Source: CAZHFA01 sp964534945
Lineage (GTDB): Bacteria; Bdellovibrionota_C; UBA2361; CAKMMH01
DNA length: 64,000 bases
Reading direction: 5' to 3'
Assembly: GCA_964534945.1 (NCBI GenBank)
Contig: CAZHSB010000003.1
Location: 1-64,000 of the forward strand
Part shown: positions 43,852 through 53,187 of the stretch, piece by piece
How the letters are laid out: each line of letters starts with the position of its first letter
Numbering within the stretch: the first letter of the stretch is position 1
Program-made: the position numbers and the translations under genes
The notes under the pieces: model-generated
What the model was told of the DNA's origin: nothing
Databases searched by the model: none
Seen by the model: only the letters and a program-made list of their open reading frames with translations

Positions 43852-46569
43852 ATGGGTATTTCAAGGCTCACAAAAGAAAGGTTATTTCACGATGAAGAGT
43901 TATTTAATAATTTATTATCGTATGCAGAATATGACAGGGAGTATGGTATTTTCTTTCATTCCGATACTTCTTTTTGGTCAATTTTTAGATTACAACCTTT
44001 AGGTATTACTCAAGTTTCCGATACAGATGCCTTTCAAACAGCAGAACAAATTCAAGAACTCTTTGATACTTTTGAACCAAATATGGCAGTTCAAGTGAAT
44101 TGGATTACAAGTTTTGAAATCGAAAGTTTATTAAGAGAAAATATTGCTGAATATCCAATGTCAGGACCTGCAGGCTGGATGGCAAGACGATGGGTACGAG
44201 CAATTAGAAATGCTTCAAATAGTAGTCAATTTGGTCTTCGTCCAAAAAAACTAGATTTATTATTTTGTTTTAGATATGACCCTTCTTGGAGAAGGAGAGA
44301 CTTTTTTGGACAAATCGCAGAAGGTATAAAAGCAATATTTTCTTTCGGTTCTGTTACGATGACCGCAGAAAGAAGACGATTAGAATACATAGAACATGCA
44401 AATAAATTTAAAGGCATTTTAGATGGTACTATAGCGAAGCTTTCTGATATTGGATTTCATCCAAAAAGATTTAATGCTCAAGATTTAATAGATTTACTTT
44501 TCCCTTTATTAAATAGGAGAAGTACTAAGGGAGGAAAATATAGACGTGGCAAATTAAATGCAGTTGCCGTTCCTCAATATGATCCAACAGATATTTTAGC
44601 AAATCAAGTTTCGGAAACTTTAGTTGAACATCCAGAAAATGGAGTAATAAAGAAAGACGGTAGAATTTATAGAACAGCTTCTATGATTCAAACCCCCAAG
44701 AACTGTCTTCCATTAATGATTGCGCCGTTGCAATGCGCATCATATGAAAATATTTTAAGTGTTACATATTCAAAAGATGACCAACAAACACAACTAAAAA
44801 AATTAGATCAAAAAGACAGTATGCTTGGATTTCGTGAAATAACAGCTCGTGGTAGAGCTAACCAAAAAGTATTACATCAAATTTCTGCAATAAGAGCAGC
44901 ACGAGCTGAGCTTTATGCTTCAAAGTGTCAAATCGTAAGAGTCGGAGTACATCAAACTTTTATTTGCCAAAACGAAGATGAAGCAAAAAGAGCTACATCG
45001 GAAGCAATAGCAACGATATCTCAGCTAAATGGTGCAAGAGGAATGGTACATGAGATTTCTGATTTGGCTACTTTCTTACATTCTCTTCCTGCAATGTATG
45101 ATCCTGAAATGGATGGAGAAGGTTGGACTGTTAGTATGAGATCTTCTAGAGCATCTAGATTATTCCCTCTTTATGGAAACTGGAGAGGTACAAAAGGAAA
45201 ACAATTTTTACTTCCATCTCTTTGGAATAGAGAGTTAATCGGTTTTGATTTATACGATTCAAATATAGCACCAAACGTTCTTATAAGTGGAGTTTCTGGA
45301 GCAGGAAAAAGTTATCTCCTTTGTTATATGTTAATTACTTTAGGACGAGGACACTTTGCAGCGCTTCCTAACGGACAACAAATAGAAAAACCCCCTATTA
45401 CATTTGTATTTGATAAAGGTATGACGGGACAACCCTGTGGTTTTGAAAAAGTAGCTCAACTCTTCGGAGGAAGGATTTATGAAGCCACTCCATCAAAAGC
45501 TCCTGCAATGAATTTCTTGGCACGACTTGGAAGGACAGCACCAGATCCTAGAAACGAAGATTATAAAGATTTAATTGATATGTGTGCTGATATCGTTTGT
45601 GATATGGCTGTTGAAGGTGCAAAACAACCTGGAAGATTGGAAAAGAATGTTGTTGTGGCATCAGTTGTTGAATCACATAGACTTTATAGAAATGGTCCAA
45701 TGAGACGAGAATTCATATTAAGCGATGTTGTTTCTATTTTAAGAGCGCCAAAAAGAGTTGATGAAGATGAAGATACGGCAAAAAGACGACAATTAGTAGC
45801 AATGTTAATTGGAGATTATTATGGAGACGGAACTTATGCAAGATTCTTCGATAGACCTGGAGCATTAAAACTTCAAGAACGTTTCATCGTTTTCGACTTA
45901 AAAGCATTAAGCAGAAATCCAGATCTTCAAAGAGTATTCTTAAAAGTTGCTATGCTTTGGGCTGACACTGTTATGAACGATCCTATGGAATTAGATTGTA
46001 GAAAAGTTTTGGTTTTCGATGAGGCCCATGATTTAATCGGGAAAAGCGCCTCAGGAACAGTTGAAACAGCATTTAGATTATATAGAAAAAGAAAAGGCAT
46101 TGTAATCGCAGCATCGCAATCTGGAGAAGATTTTTATCTAGGTGAAGGTGGACAAGCAATTGTACAAAACAGTGCTCATAAAATATTTCTAAAACAAGAT
46201 CCTAGTAAATTTCACATGACTGCAAAGGCTTTTAATTTAACTCCTCAGCAGGCAGATGTAATTTTAAGACTTCGAACTATTAAAGGATTAGAGTCTCAAT
46301 TTTATTTAATATCTGATATTGGAGAATCTGCTTTAGTTCTTCCTTTAGAGCCATCTTTTTATTGGGTAAGTACAAATAATGGAGATGACAACCAACTATT
46401 TTCAGATATATTAAAACAAAATGACAATGATTTCCTTAAAGCTCTAGAGCAAGTCGTCGAGATTGCTCCAAACGGAGCTCATGTATTTAAAATGAGAGTC
46501 GAAGACGCTCAAAGAGGAGATGAGATATCTAATAATATTAACAATTTAATAAATGATGTGGAGAAATAA
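43852..46569 (+). CDS. VirB4/TraC-family secretion ATPase
   Basis: The 905-residue ATPase powers assembly and export at the inner membrane. The N-terminal TraC-like domain has the typical EYDREYGIFFHSDTSFWSIFRLQPLG (near 24). Walker A GVSGAGKS is at residue 480. Walker B KVLVFDEAHDLIG is near 720, with RKRKGIVIAASQSGEDF following. Length matches F-type TraC (about 875) and the DotO/IcmB range. It is the largest gene of the operon and is followed after one base by a lipoprotein gene. Confidence 0.88.
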   Translation: MGISRLTKERLFHDEELFNNLLSYAEYDREYGIFFHSDTSFWSIFRLQPLGITQVSDTDAFQTAEQIQELFDTFEPNMAVQVNWITSFEIESLLRENIAEYPMSGPAGWMARRWVRAIRNASNSSQFGLRPKKLDLLFCFRYDPSWRRRDFFGQIAEGIKAIFSFGSVTMTAERRRLEYIEHANKFKGILDGTIAKLSDIGFHPKRFNAQDLIDLLFPLLNRRSTKGGKYRRGKLNAVAVPQYDPTDILANQVSETLVEHPENGVIKKDGRIYRTASMIQTPKNCLPLMIAPLQCASYENILSVTYSKDDQQTQLKKLDQKDSMLGFREITARGRANQKVLHQISAIRAARAELYASKCQIVRVGVHQTFICQNEDEAKRATSEAIATISQLNGARGMVHEISDLATFLHSLPAMYDPEMDGEGWTVSMRSSRASRLFPLYGNWRGTKGKQFLLPSLWNRELIGFDLYDSNIAPNVLISGVSGAGKSYLLCYMLITLGRGHFAALPNGQQIEKPPITFVFDKGMTGQPCGFEKVAQLFGGRIYEATPSKAPAMNFLARLGRTAPDPRNEDYKDLIDMCADIVCDMAVEGAKQPGRLEKNVVVASVVESHRLYRNGPMRREFILSDVVSILRAPKRVDEDEDTAKRRQLVAMLIGDYYGDGTYARFFDRPGALKLQERFIVFDLKALSRNPDLQRVFLKVAMLWADTVMNDPMELDCRKVLVFDEAHDLIGKSASGTVETAFRLYRKRKGIVIAASQSGEDFYLGEGGQAIVQNSAHKIFLKQDPSKFHMTAKAFNLTPQQADVILRLRTIKGLESQFYLISDIGESALVLPLEPSFYWVSTNNGDDNQLFSDILKQNDNDFLKALEQVVEIAPNGAHVFKMRVEDAQRGDEISNNINNLINDVEK

Positions 46570-46570
46570 A

Positions 46571-46864
46571 ATGAAAAAAAATGTATTATTAACATTATTA
46601 TTTGCATCGCTAATTTCTCTTAATGCTTGTTCTACAACAACAAGCCAGTCATCGCAGTCTTTAGAAATTAAGAGACAAGACAAAACTTATTCTAAAGAAG
46701 ATCCTGCGGTGGTTGATTACATTTGGGAAGAGCCGATGGTTGACGTTATAAAAGTTCCTCCAGGACTAGACCCTGAAGGAATCTATTATAGGCCTCAACA
46801 TAAGGAAGTAATTGAAATTAGACAAGGCAAATGGCAGTATTATAAGAAGCCAAAAGAAGAGTAG
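46571..46864 (+). CDS. Small lipoprotein of the type IV secretion operon
   Basis: The 97-residue protein has a lipobox SLNAC (Cys near residue 20) and a short mature part with PAVVDYIWEEPMVDVIKVPPGLDPEGIYYRPQHKEVIEI, a pattern seen in small T4SS lipoproteins but not assignable. The ATG at 46571, with GGAG seven bases upstream, is preferred over an in-frame ATG inside the preceding gene. It is the third lipoprotein of the locus. Confidence 0.75.
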   Translation: MKKNVLLTLLFASLISLNACSTTTSQSSQSLEIKRQDKTYSKEDPAVVDYIWEEPMVDVIKVPPGLDPEGIYYRPQHKEVIEIRQGKWQYYKKPKEE

Positions 46865-46899
46865 CTTTTTATAAATAATTATTTTAATGGACTAGAAAT

Positions 46900-47238
46900 A
46901 TGGGACTTGTAAAAACTGTTTTTTCACCTTTTACTAGCACAGTACCTTTAGTATCAATTATATTGGTATTAATTCTTATAGTTGTTTTTAGATTATCTGG
47001 CGGTGGCATATCTGATAATGAACAAAGAATAAGCAAAAAGCACATTGGGACAGAAAATATCGATATGACTGCTGGGACTAAAAAATTAAACTTAAAAGAT
47101 TCTGGTACTATTACAGTAAAAGCAGATGAATTAAATGAATTAATGCGTAGAAGAAAACCAAGGCAAGAGGTTAAAAAAGAGGAAAAGAAAGATTACGGAA
47201 ACTTTGATGATATTGAAGCAGAGCTAGGATTAAGATAG
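46900..47238 (+). CDS. Single-pass membrane protein of unknown function
   Basis: The 112-residue protein has one membrane helix (about 15-32) and a charged cytoplasmic or periplasmic tail ending in a Lys/Arg/Glu-rich segment and FDDIEAELGLR. No family is recognised. It lies three bases before the PH-domain gene and is evidently part of the secretion operon. It could be an assembly factor specific to this lineage. Confidence 0.6.
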   Translation: MGLVKTVFSPFTSTVPLVSIILVLILIVVFRLSGGGISDNEQRISKKHIGTENIDMTAGTKKLNLKDSGTITVKADELNELMRRRKPRQEVKKEEKKDYGNFDDIEAELGLR

Positions 47239-47241
47239 ATT

Positions 47242-47766
47242 ATGGAAGATAAAAAACTTGTAATTTATAAAGTGTGGAGAAGCGAATACAAGCTTTTTAT
47301 CGGATTATTTATTGGGATATTCCTCTCCATATTCTTATCTAAAGAATTTCCAAGTACGGTGCTTTCAGGTGAAGTAATAGAGATTGGAGGAACTAAATAT
47401 TTCTTATCTCTTCCTGTTTTTTGGCTTATTCCAGCAGGTTTCTACGCTTTTGCTGCATTAAGAATCTACAATGTTAGATATTGCTTGACAGGAAAAGGTA
47501 TTGAAATGACAATTGGAATCTTGTCCTTAAGGCAACGTTCCGTAAAAATACGATATGAGGATATTAGAAGCGTAGAAACGGAGCAAACTATTTTTGAAAG
47601 GATGCTAAACATTGGGACTGTAGAAATTGGGACATCAGCAACAGGAGCTATTGAGGTTATTTTTAAAGGAATTGAAGCACCACAGGAGGTTCAACAGATA
47701 GTACAAAGGGAAAAAGATAGAAGACTTAGCCTGCAAAAAAATGCTAGATATGTTTCTTCTGATTAA
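47242..47766 (+). CDS. Membrane protein with bacterial PH domain (bPH2)
   Basis: The 174-residue protein has two hydrophobic helices (about 17-35 and 52-75). A bacterial PH-like domain follows: YCLTGKGIEMTIGILSLRQRSVKIRYEDIRSVETEQTIFERMLNIGTVEIGT, with the YedI-like DIR.V...q....r...iG...i pattern of YdbS/YdbT proteins. Such proteins are usually found alone or in pairs, not in secretion operons. It may help place the apparatus in the membrane. It shares the operon with the SH3 gene 12 bp downstream. Confidence 0.75.
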   Translation: MEDKKLVIYKVWRSEYKLFIGLFIGIFLSIFLSKEFPSTVLSGEVIEIGGTKYFLSLPVFWLIPAGFYAFAALRIYNVRYCLTGKGIEMTIGILSLRQRSVKIRYEDIRSVETEQTIFERMLNIGTVEIGTSATGAIEVIFKGIEAPQEVQQIVQREKDRRLSLQKNARYVSSD

Positions 47767-47777
47767 GGATTTAAAAT

Positions 47778-48635
47778 ATGAAACAAAAGTTTTTTTTAAA
47801 TAGTTTTTTAATAGTGACACTTGTAATGCTACTATTTCCTTTATCTTCTTTTTCTACAGAAGATAGTATCGACTCGTTAAACAACGAGGAAATTATGTTG
47901 CTACAACGACTTAATATTTTAAAAAAGAATAACATTACGGATGAAGCAAATTCATTCTTAGATAATACGAAAAAAAATCCGACATATAATAGAAAAAATA
48001 AAATAAATATTCAAAAAGAAGCTCCTAAAAAAGAAATTAAAATACAACCTAAAAAAGTAATCATAAAAAAAACTAATACAGTAGCAAAAAGCAAAGTACA
48101 AGCTCCTTTAACATGCCAGCGAGAAAATAAACAATTGCAAATCGCAAATCAAAAAATTAATGAGTTGGCAAAAGAATTAGAAAATAAAAAAAGACAACTA
48201 ATTTTAGTAGAAACCGAAGTCGAAAGATTATCAGAAGTTATCGAAAGGAAAAATCGTGCAGAATTAAGTTCAAATCATCAATCTGCAATGGGAACAAAAA
48301 CGCAGAAGACAATGCCTGTAAGAAGATATGTCAATGAAGAATCATCAAAACCTGATATGCCGATTGTCACAGTAGTTTCAAATAAAGCAAATTTAAGAGC
48401 AGGACCAAGTTTAAAAAATTCTTCATTACTTGAAGTTTCAAAGGGGACTAGATTAGTTGTAGAGACAAGACAGGGTAATTGGTACAGAGTACTGGCTCCT
48501 AATGGCAAGAGAGCTTGGGTTTCTTCAGATGTTGTAAATTTTGGGCCTACCTCGAATGGACAACCGTCTTATACTACGAGAATAAAAGGCTACAATCAAA
48601 ATGTTGAAGATAGAACAGAAAGTATATTGGATTAA
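47778..48635 (+). CDS. Secreted coiled-coil protein with SH3b domain
   Basis: The 285-residue protein starts with a signal peptide (residues 1-28). A Lys-rich linker and a coiled coil follow (about 115-165, ENKQLQIANQKINELAKELE). A bacterial SH3 domain lies at about 195-255 (VSNKANLRAGPSLKNSSLLEV and GTRLVVETRQGNWYRVLAPNGKRAWV). SH3b domains commonly bind peptidoglycan peptides. It overlaps the M23 peptidase gene by 35 bp. A peptidoglycan-anchoring role for the secretion channel is inferred. Confidence 0.8.
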   Translation: MKQKFFLNSFLIVTLVMLLFPLSSFSTEDSIDSLNNEEIMLLQRLNILKKNNITDEANSFLDNTKKNPTYNRKNKINIQKEAPKKEIKIQPKKVIIKKTNTVAKSKVQAPLTCQRENKQLQIANQKINELAKELENKKRQLILVETEVERLSEVIERKNRAELSSNHQSAMGTKTQKTMPVRRYVNEESSKPDMPIVTVVSNKANLRAGPSLKNSSLLEVSKGTRLVVETRQGNWYRVLAPNGKRAWVSSDVVNFGPTSNGQPSYTTRIKGYNQNVEDRTESILD

Positions 48636-49101
48636 TTTTATAGGATTAATCCTTCTGATTTTTTTCCCTACATTTAATGTATTTGCCATAGAACCGTTCG
48701 TAAATCCAATAATGAGTGCAAGGCTTTCTTCAAAGTACGGAAGTCGTATTCATCCAATAAAACGATATAGCCAAAATCATAGAGGTATTGATTTGGCGGC
48801 TCCTTTAGATTCTCCGATTAGAGCAATAATGAAAGGTATAGTAATTTTTGCTGATAGATATGCAGGATATGGAAATTTAGTAGTCATTCGCCATGAAAAT
48901 GGCACGACAAGCCATTATGGACATTGTTCAAAGATTGTTGTGGAACCTGGGACTTACGTTAAAGCAGGTGAAATCATAGCAAGAATTGGAAGTACAGGCA
49001 TGTCAACAGGGCCACATCTTCATTTAGAAATAAGACAAAACGGAACCCCAGTAAATCCACTAAACGTATTTCCTACACTCCTAGACGTTGCAAAAGGATA
49101 A
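48601..49101 (+). CDS. M23-family (LytM) peptidoglycan endopeptidase
   Basis: The 166-residue protein has a signal-like helix (about 8-28) and a compact LytM domain. All zinc ligands are present: HRGIDLA (H-x3-D), SHYGHC and HLHLE (HxH). It should cleave peptide cross-links in the cell wall, making room for an envelope-spanning machine. Its start at 48601 lies inside the SH3b gene (35-bp overlap), so it is translationally coupled. It is the last gene of the operon and ends two bases from a convergent ABC-F gene. Confidence 0.88.
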   Translation: MLKIEQKVYWINFIGLILLIFFPTFNVFAIEPFVNPIMSARLSSKYGSRIHPIKRYSQNHRGIDLAAPLDSPIRAIMKGIVIFADRYAGYGNLVVIRHENGTTSHYGHCSKIVVEPGTYVKAGEIIARIGSTGMSTGPHLHLEIRQNGTPVNPLNVFPTLLDVAKG

Positions 49102-49103
49102 AT

Positions 49104-50897
49104 CTACGTATTCTCCTCTAATTTAGACCATCTATCATACATAGAGTTTATTTCATTCTCTATAATTTCTATTTTTGATGTAACATCTAAAAGTTTTTCA
49201 TAATTTGAAGTAACGCTTTCATCTTCTAACAATTTTTTAAATTCATTTAACGACGATTCTTTTATTTCAATATTTTTTTCTATATTCTCTAATTCTTTTC
49301 TCTCAGAAAAGGTTAATTTCTTTTTTTGATCATCTTTTACTTTTTTATTAATCTTATCTTTTGTCTTATTTTCTCCTTGGTTCCCCGTTTCTTTCTTAAC
49401 AAACTTTGCCCATTGGTCATAATCAGCAAAAGGCAAGACTGCGCCATCTTCCACAAAACCAAAACAAAAATTACAAAGATTATCTATAAGTTTTCTATCA
49501 TGCGTTACAAGTAAGACTGCCCCCTTAAAATCTAAAATCGCATCTTCTAACACCTCAATTGTAGCAATATCTAAATCATTTGTCGGCTCATCTAAAATTA
49601 ATAAATCCGCTTCTTCTACTATAATTCTTGCAATAAAAACTCTTGCACGTTCTCCTCCAGAAAGAGAGCCAAGCGGTTTATCTAATTGTGCAGGAGAAAA
49701 TAAAAATTTTTTTGCCCAAGGAATAATATGAACAGCTTGCCCCTTATAAACTACAGAATCACTTTCAGGAGACAACGCTTTGCTTAATGTATAATCTAAA
49801 GGAATTTCATCTCTAAGTTGAGAAAAAAGTTTTATTTTCAAATTCTGAGCATACGTAATTTCTCCCGATAATGGCTTCAACTCTTCCATAATCAACTTTA
49901 ATAATGTAGTTTTTCCAACACCATTATTTCCTAAGATTCCGATACAATCCTTTGGTCTAATTAAGCAAGAAAAATTTTTTACAATATTTTTTGATGGGAA
50001 AGAAAAGGTAATATCTTTTATTTTTAAAAATTCTTTTGTTTTTCTATCTGTTCCTTGAATTTCAAAATTAAGCCGTCTTTTATTTAATAGTTGTTCTGTA
50101 TTTTTTAACTCATCTTGTAAGTTATATGCATTATCTACTCTAAACTTCGCTTTTGTCCCTCTTGCTTTTGGCATACGACTAAGCCAATCATTTTCTTTTC
50201 TCAAAACAGATTTTATCGCATCTTTTTTATTTTCTATACTTTGCAAATATAATTCTTTTTGCTCCAAAAATTTTTGATAATTTCCATCTATAATAAAAGT
50301 TTTATCCTTATAACAAGAATCAATTTCAATTATTTTTTTTGAACAATTTTCCAAAAGCGCCCTATCATGCGTCGTTAGTATCCAAGTAATATTTGGTGAC
50401 TTTAAATATTTTTCTAAAAACTCTATACCATTAAAATCTAAGTGATTAGTTGGTTCATCAAGCAAAATAATATCTGGATCACATATCATCGCCCTTAATA
50501 ATGACAACTTCTTTTTTTGCCCTCCAGAAAGATTATCTACTCTTATATCAGATTCAAAGCTATTTTGTGTTAAATATTTTTTTACAAGGTTTTCAGGATC
50601 TTTTATTTCAAGATTTTTTCTAGCGGTATCATATAACACTTCAAAAGGTGTTTCCTCTTTAAATGTTGTATTTTGTTCTAGATAAGATACCCTTAAATTC
50701 TCTTCCTTTTTAATGGTTCCAGATTCAGGCTCATAAATTCCAGCAATAATTTTTAAAAGTGATGATTTCCCTACTCCATTTGGGCCAATAAGAGCAATTT
50801 TATCCCCCGTATGTATAGTAAAAGATAAATTATTAAATAAGGTCTTTCCTGAAAATTCACAAGATATATTTGAAAGAGCAATTAAGATTTTTTCCAT
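49104..50897 (-). CDS. ABC-F ATPase, Uup-like
   Basis: The 597-residue soluble protein has two ABC domains without membrane parts. Walker A sequences are GPNGVGKSS (near 38) and GNNGVGKTT (near 328). Signatures are NLSGGQKKKLSLLRA and SLSGGERARVFIARI. Walker B/E occurs as DPDIILLDEPTNHLDF and DLLILDEPTNDLDI. The C-terminal coiled-coil with Lys/Glu-rich linker (about 520-597) is typical of Uup. ABC-F factors act on ribosomes or nucleic acids. Convergent with the secretion operon. Confidence 0.9.
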   Translation of the reverse strand: MEKILIALSNISCEFSGKTLFNNLSFTIHTGDKIALIGPNGVGKSSLLKIIAGIYEPESGTIKKEENLRVSYLEQNTTFKEETPFEVLYDTARKNLEIKDPENLVKKYLTQNSFESDIRVDNLSGGQKKKLSLLRAMICDPDIILLDEPTNHLDFNGIEFLEKYLKSPNITWILTTHDRALLENCSKKIIEIDSCYKDKTFIIDGNYQKFLEQKELYLQSIENKKDAIKSVLRKENDWLSRMPKARGTKAKFRVDNAYNLQDELKNTEQLLNKRRLNFEIQGTDRKTKEFLKIKDITFSFPSKNIVKNFSCLIRPKDCIGILGNNGVGKTTLLKLIMEELKPLSGEITYAQNLKIKLFSQLRDEIPLDYTLSKALSPESDSVVYKGQAVHIIPWAKKFLFSPAQLDKPLGSLSGGERARVFIARIIVEEADLLILDEPTNDLDIATIEVLEDAILDFKGAVLLVTHDRKLIDNLCNFCFGFVEDGAVLPFADYDQWAKFVKKETGNQGENKTKDKINKKVKDDQKKKLTFSERKELENIEKNIEIKESSLNEFKKLLEDESVTSNYEKLLDVTSKIEIIENEINSMYDRWSKLEENT

Positions 50898-50944
50898 TTC
50901 TTAATAATACACCAACATATAAAGAAATAAAAATATTCTCAAAA

Positions 50945-50980
50945 TAAAAAAGCTTCTTAGTTAATAACTAAAAAGCTTTT
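50945..50980 (-). terminator. Hairpin terminator downstream of the 159-residue hypothetical gene
   Basis: AAAAGCTT-x-TTAGTT pairs with AACTAA-x-AAGCTTTT, with one mismatch, around a 3-nt AAT loop and with A/T tracts on both sides. It could act in both directions. It lies 25 bases downstream of the stop codon of the minus-strand gene at 51006. Confidence 0.7.
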
Positions 50981-51005
50981 CTTAAATTCATATATTTTTA
51001 AAATT

Positions 51006-51485
51006 TTATACTTCTTCTGGGCTATGAGTTCTTGCCTCTGCCGCTATAGCAAGCACTGCATTACAAGCAAGCTCAATACTTAAAAGATCCCTTGGCCCTA
51101 ATTTTATTCTACGTCTTTCTTCTTCAGAGCGTCCTGTAACTAAACGAAGCCAACAAACCTCCTCTCCCGTCAACTTTCCTTGTTGTCCACGAGGCTTATC
51201 TCGATAAAGTTTTATTAATATATCTGATTGTTCTGACTTTTCATCGCCTTGTAAGATTATATTCTCATCTAACGATTCAACTCCATAAAGAAAGGCTCTT
51301 GTTGTTGCCCAAAGACCACCAACAGCATCTAACGGAATCATTAAATTAAGATAACCTTCCGCATCTTTTTTCTCTTCGCCATCTACCATGGCAACATAAC
51401 AAAATCTTAGGCCACCAGCTTCGGGAATTAATTGAAGACGACCAAAACTTTTTACAATTGAAAATGTGATACCACCTAAATACAT
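51006..51485 (-). CDS. Hypothetical protein, 159 residues
   Basis: No family is recognised. The protein is a soluble alpha/beta type with beta-rich start YLGGITFSIVKSFGRLQLIPEAGGLRFCYVAM and a helical, Arg/Glu-rich end. There is no signal peptide or membrane helix. Base composition is less AT-rich than that of its neighbours (third codon positions often G/C), which may reflect high expression or transfer. AGAGG lies nine bases before the ATG. It has its own terminator, so it is probably monocistronic. Confidence 0.65.
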   Translation of the reverse strand: MYLGGITFSIVKSFGRLQLIPEAGGLRFCYVAMVDGEEKKDAEGYLNLMIPLDAVGGLWATTRAFLYGVESLDENIILQGDEKSEQSDILIKLYRDKPRGQQGKLTGEEVCWLRLVTGRSEEERRRIKLGPRDLLSIELACNAVLAIAAEARTHSPEEV

Positions 51486-51632
51486 ATTGCTAACCTCTTT
51501 AAAAACAAAAAAAATTCTACAAAACCTTACATAATTTACTACATTTTTTTTGATGTATCAAGAAAAGAAAAGTTTTCAAAAAATCTTAAAATATTTTTAA
51601 AAATTTAAATTTTTAGAAATTATCTATAAAAA

Positions 51633-53183
51633 TCAATTTGTTATGTTTTTAATATTATATTTCTTATGAATCATCGCCAACAGTCTATAATTATTATCTT
51701 TTGTTGGCACGTCCAGTATTTGATAATTTTTATTATATTTTGAATCTGCTAAAATAGTTTCCTTATACCATTTTAATCTAAGATCGCCTCTTAAATTATT
51801 ATCCACAAGAAAAATTTCTGTCACATCAGGATTATCCTTTAAAAAATATCTTCTACTAACTCTTTTATCATGTCCAGGAGAATGCAATCTTTTAACGGGG
51901 ATATTCCTTAATTCATTATTAACTAATCCATAACAATCAAGCATCGTGAAATCTGTATAAAATCCAACCAATCCAATTCCTCCCATAACAATCGAAGATT
52001 TTTTATCTACAATGGGTAAGAGCGTCTCATAAATTAATGTTCTTTTATAATTATTATTTTTCATAAAATCATAAGCCTCTCTATCAGAAATAAGGTTCGG
52101 AGAATTTAATCTAAAATGAAATTTTGATAAAAAAGCTCTAGGAATCAAGCTAACATTAAATAAACTTAAAAAAGAAATCGTTAAGAAACAAAAAAAGATT
52201 ATCAAAAGAGCCTTTCTCTTTGATATACAATTAATAATGAATGAAAGAGGAATTATTTGTAATATACTAGCAGGTAGTAAAAACCTAAAAAATGGCATAA
52301 AATCCCCGCCAACTAATATTGGATAAAAAAACAATGCTAAATATAGAATAAAAATTTCATATCTATACTTTACTTTCTTAAAAAACATAATGCCAAAACC
52401 TAAAAAAGCAATCACGCTAATAGGTTCAATTAATAGATACATTATATTGTAGTCAATTCCTCTTTTAATAACATCAATACTTGTTCCAACTTTCATGTAC
52501 ACAGTATTTGGAAATAAATCTTGATAGTAAAATGCCCTTATCGAAAAATAAATAAGATAAACGGCAAGTGTCACTACACATAGATATATTTTCTCTTTTC
52601 TCTTTTCCCTTCTTAAGAAAGATATTGCATAAATAAAGAGCATAAAGAAAATGCCCTCGAATCTAATAAGGCTTAAAAGTATCCCAACAATAAAAATAAT
52701 TTTTTTATTTTTAATATCTTTTAATACTAAAAAATAAAATAGCAAAATCATCAAAAAAGAATATGGCATCGTGGCAAGCCCACTAGTAGACCAAATAATA
52801 AATGTTGGAAAAAAGATTAAAGAAACTAACGAAACAAAAATCTCAAAAAAAGAAAAGTTAAAAACTTTAAATAAAATCTTTTGCATAAGGAAAATTACAC
52901 AAACTGCTAAAAGAGATGATAAAAAAGGCAAGAATATTTCAAGTGGAAGATGAAAATAATAAAATACAGCACCAATTATAACCCATAGAAAATTAGAATA
53001 CCCCTCTATTGGGGCCATATTTTCATTATAAATTAACCCCAATCCATTTACTAAGTTTCTTGAATATCTAAAAGATATGAAAGCATCATCACAGACAAAA
53101 TAAAAAGTATAAGACAAGAAACAAGATATTATCATTAATGGTAAAATATAATATTTAAAATCACTTTTTCTTTTCGATTCCAT
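51633..53183 (-). CDS. GT-C membrane glycosyltransferase (AftB/GT89-like)
   Basis: The 516-residue polytopic protein has about eleven helices. The first external loop carries FVCDDAFISFRYSRNLVNGLGLIYNENMAPIEGYSNFLWV. This Asp-Asp pattern with GLIYN..PIEGY.NFLW resembles the terminal arabinofuranosyltransferase AftB (GT89) and related uncharacterised GT-C enzymes. A periplasmic soluble tail is present in the last 130 residues. It likely uses a polyprenyl-phosphate sugar. The ATG at 53183 is chosen because it follows AAGGA; the preceding thyX ends only five bases downstream of that ATG. Confidence 0.7.
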   Translation of the reverse strand: MESKRKSDFKYYILPLMIISCFLSYTFYFVCDDAFISFRYSRNLVNGLGLIYNENMAPIEGYSNFLWVIIGAVFYYFHLPLEIFLPFLSSLLAVCVIFLMQKILFKVFNFSFFEIFVSLVSLIFFPTFIIWSTSGLATMPYSFLMILLFYFLVLKDIKNKKIIFIVGILLSLIRFEGIFFMLFIYAISFLRREKRKEKIYLCVVTLAVYLIYFSIRAFYYQDLFPNTVYMKVGTSIDVIKRGIDYNIMYLLIEPISVIAFLGFGIMFFKKVKYRYEIFILYLALFFYPILVGGDFMPFFRFLLPASILQIIPLSFIINCISKRKALLIIFFCFLTISFLSLFNVSLIPRAFLSKFHFRLNSPNLISDREAYDFMKNNNYKRTLIYETLLPIVDKKSSIVMGGIGLVGFYTDFTMLDCYGLVNNELRNIPVKRLHSPGHDKRVSRRYFLKDNPDVTEIFLVDNNLRGDLRLKWYKETILADSKYNKNYQILDVPTKDNNYRLLAMIHKKYNIKNITN

Positions 53184-53187
53184 ATTA

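Noticed and set aside
37098..48635. Calling the whole secretion locus a standard Dot/Icm system
   Set aside because: VirB10 and VirB4 align better with F-type TraB and TraC, several Dot/Icm hallmark genes are absent, and component sizes differ strongly, so a mixed-type label is safer.
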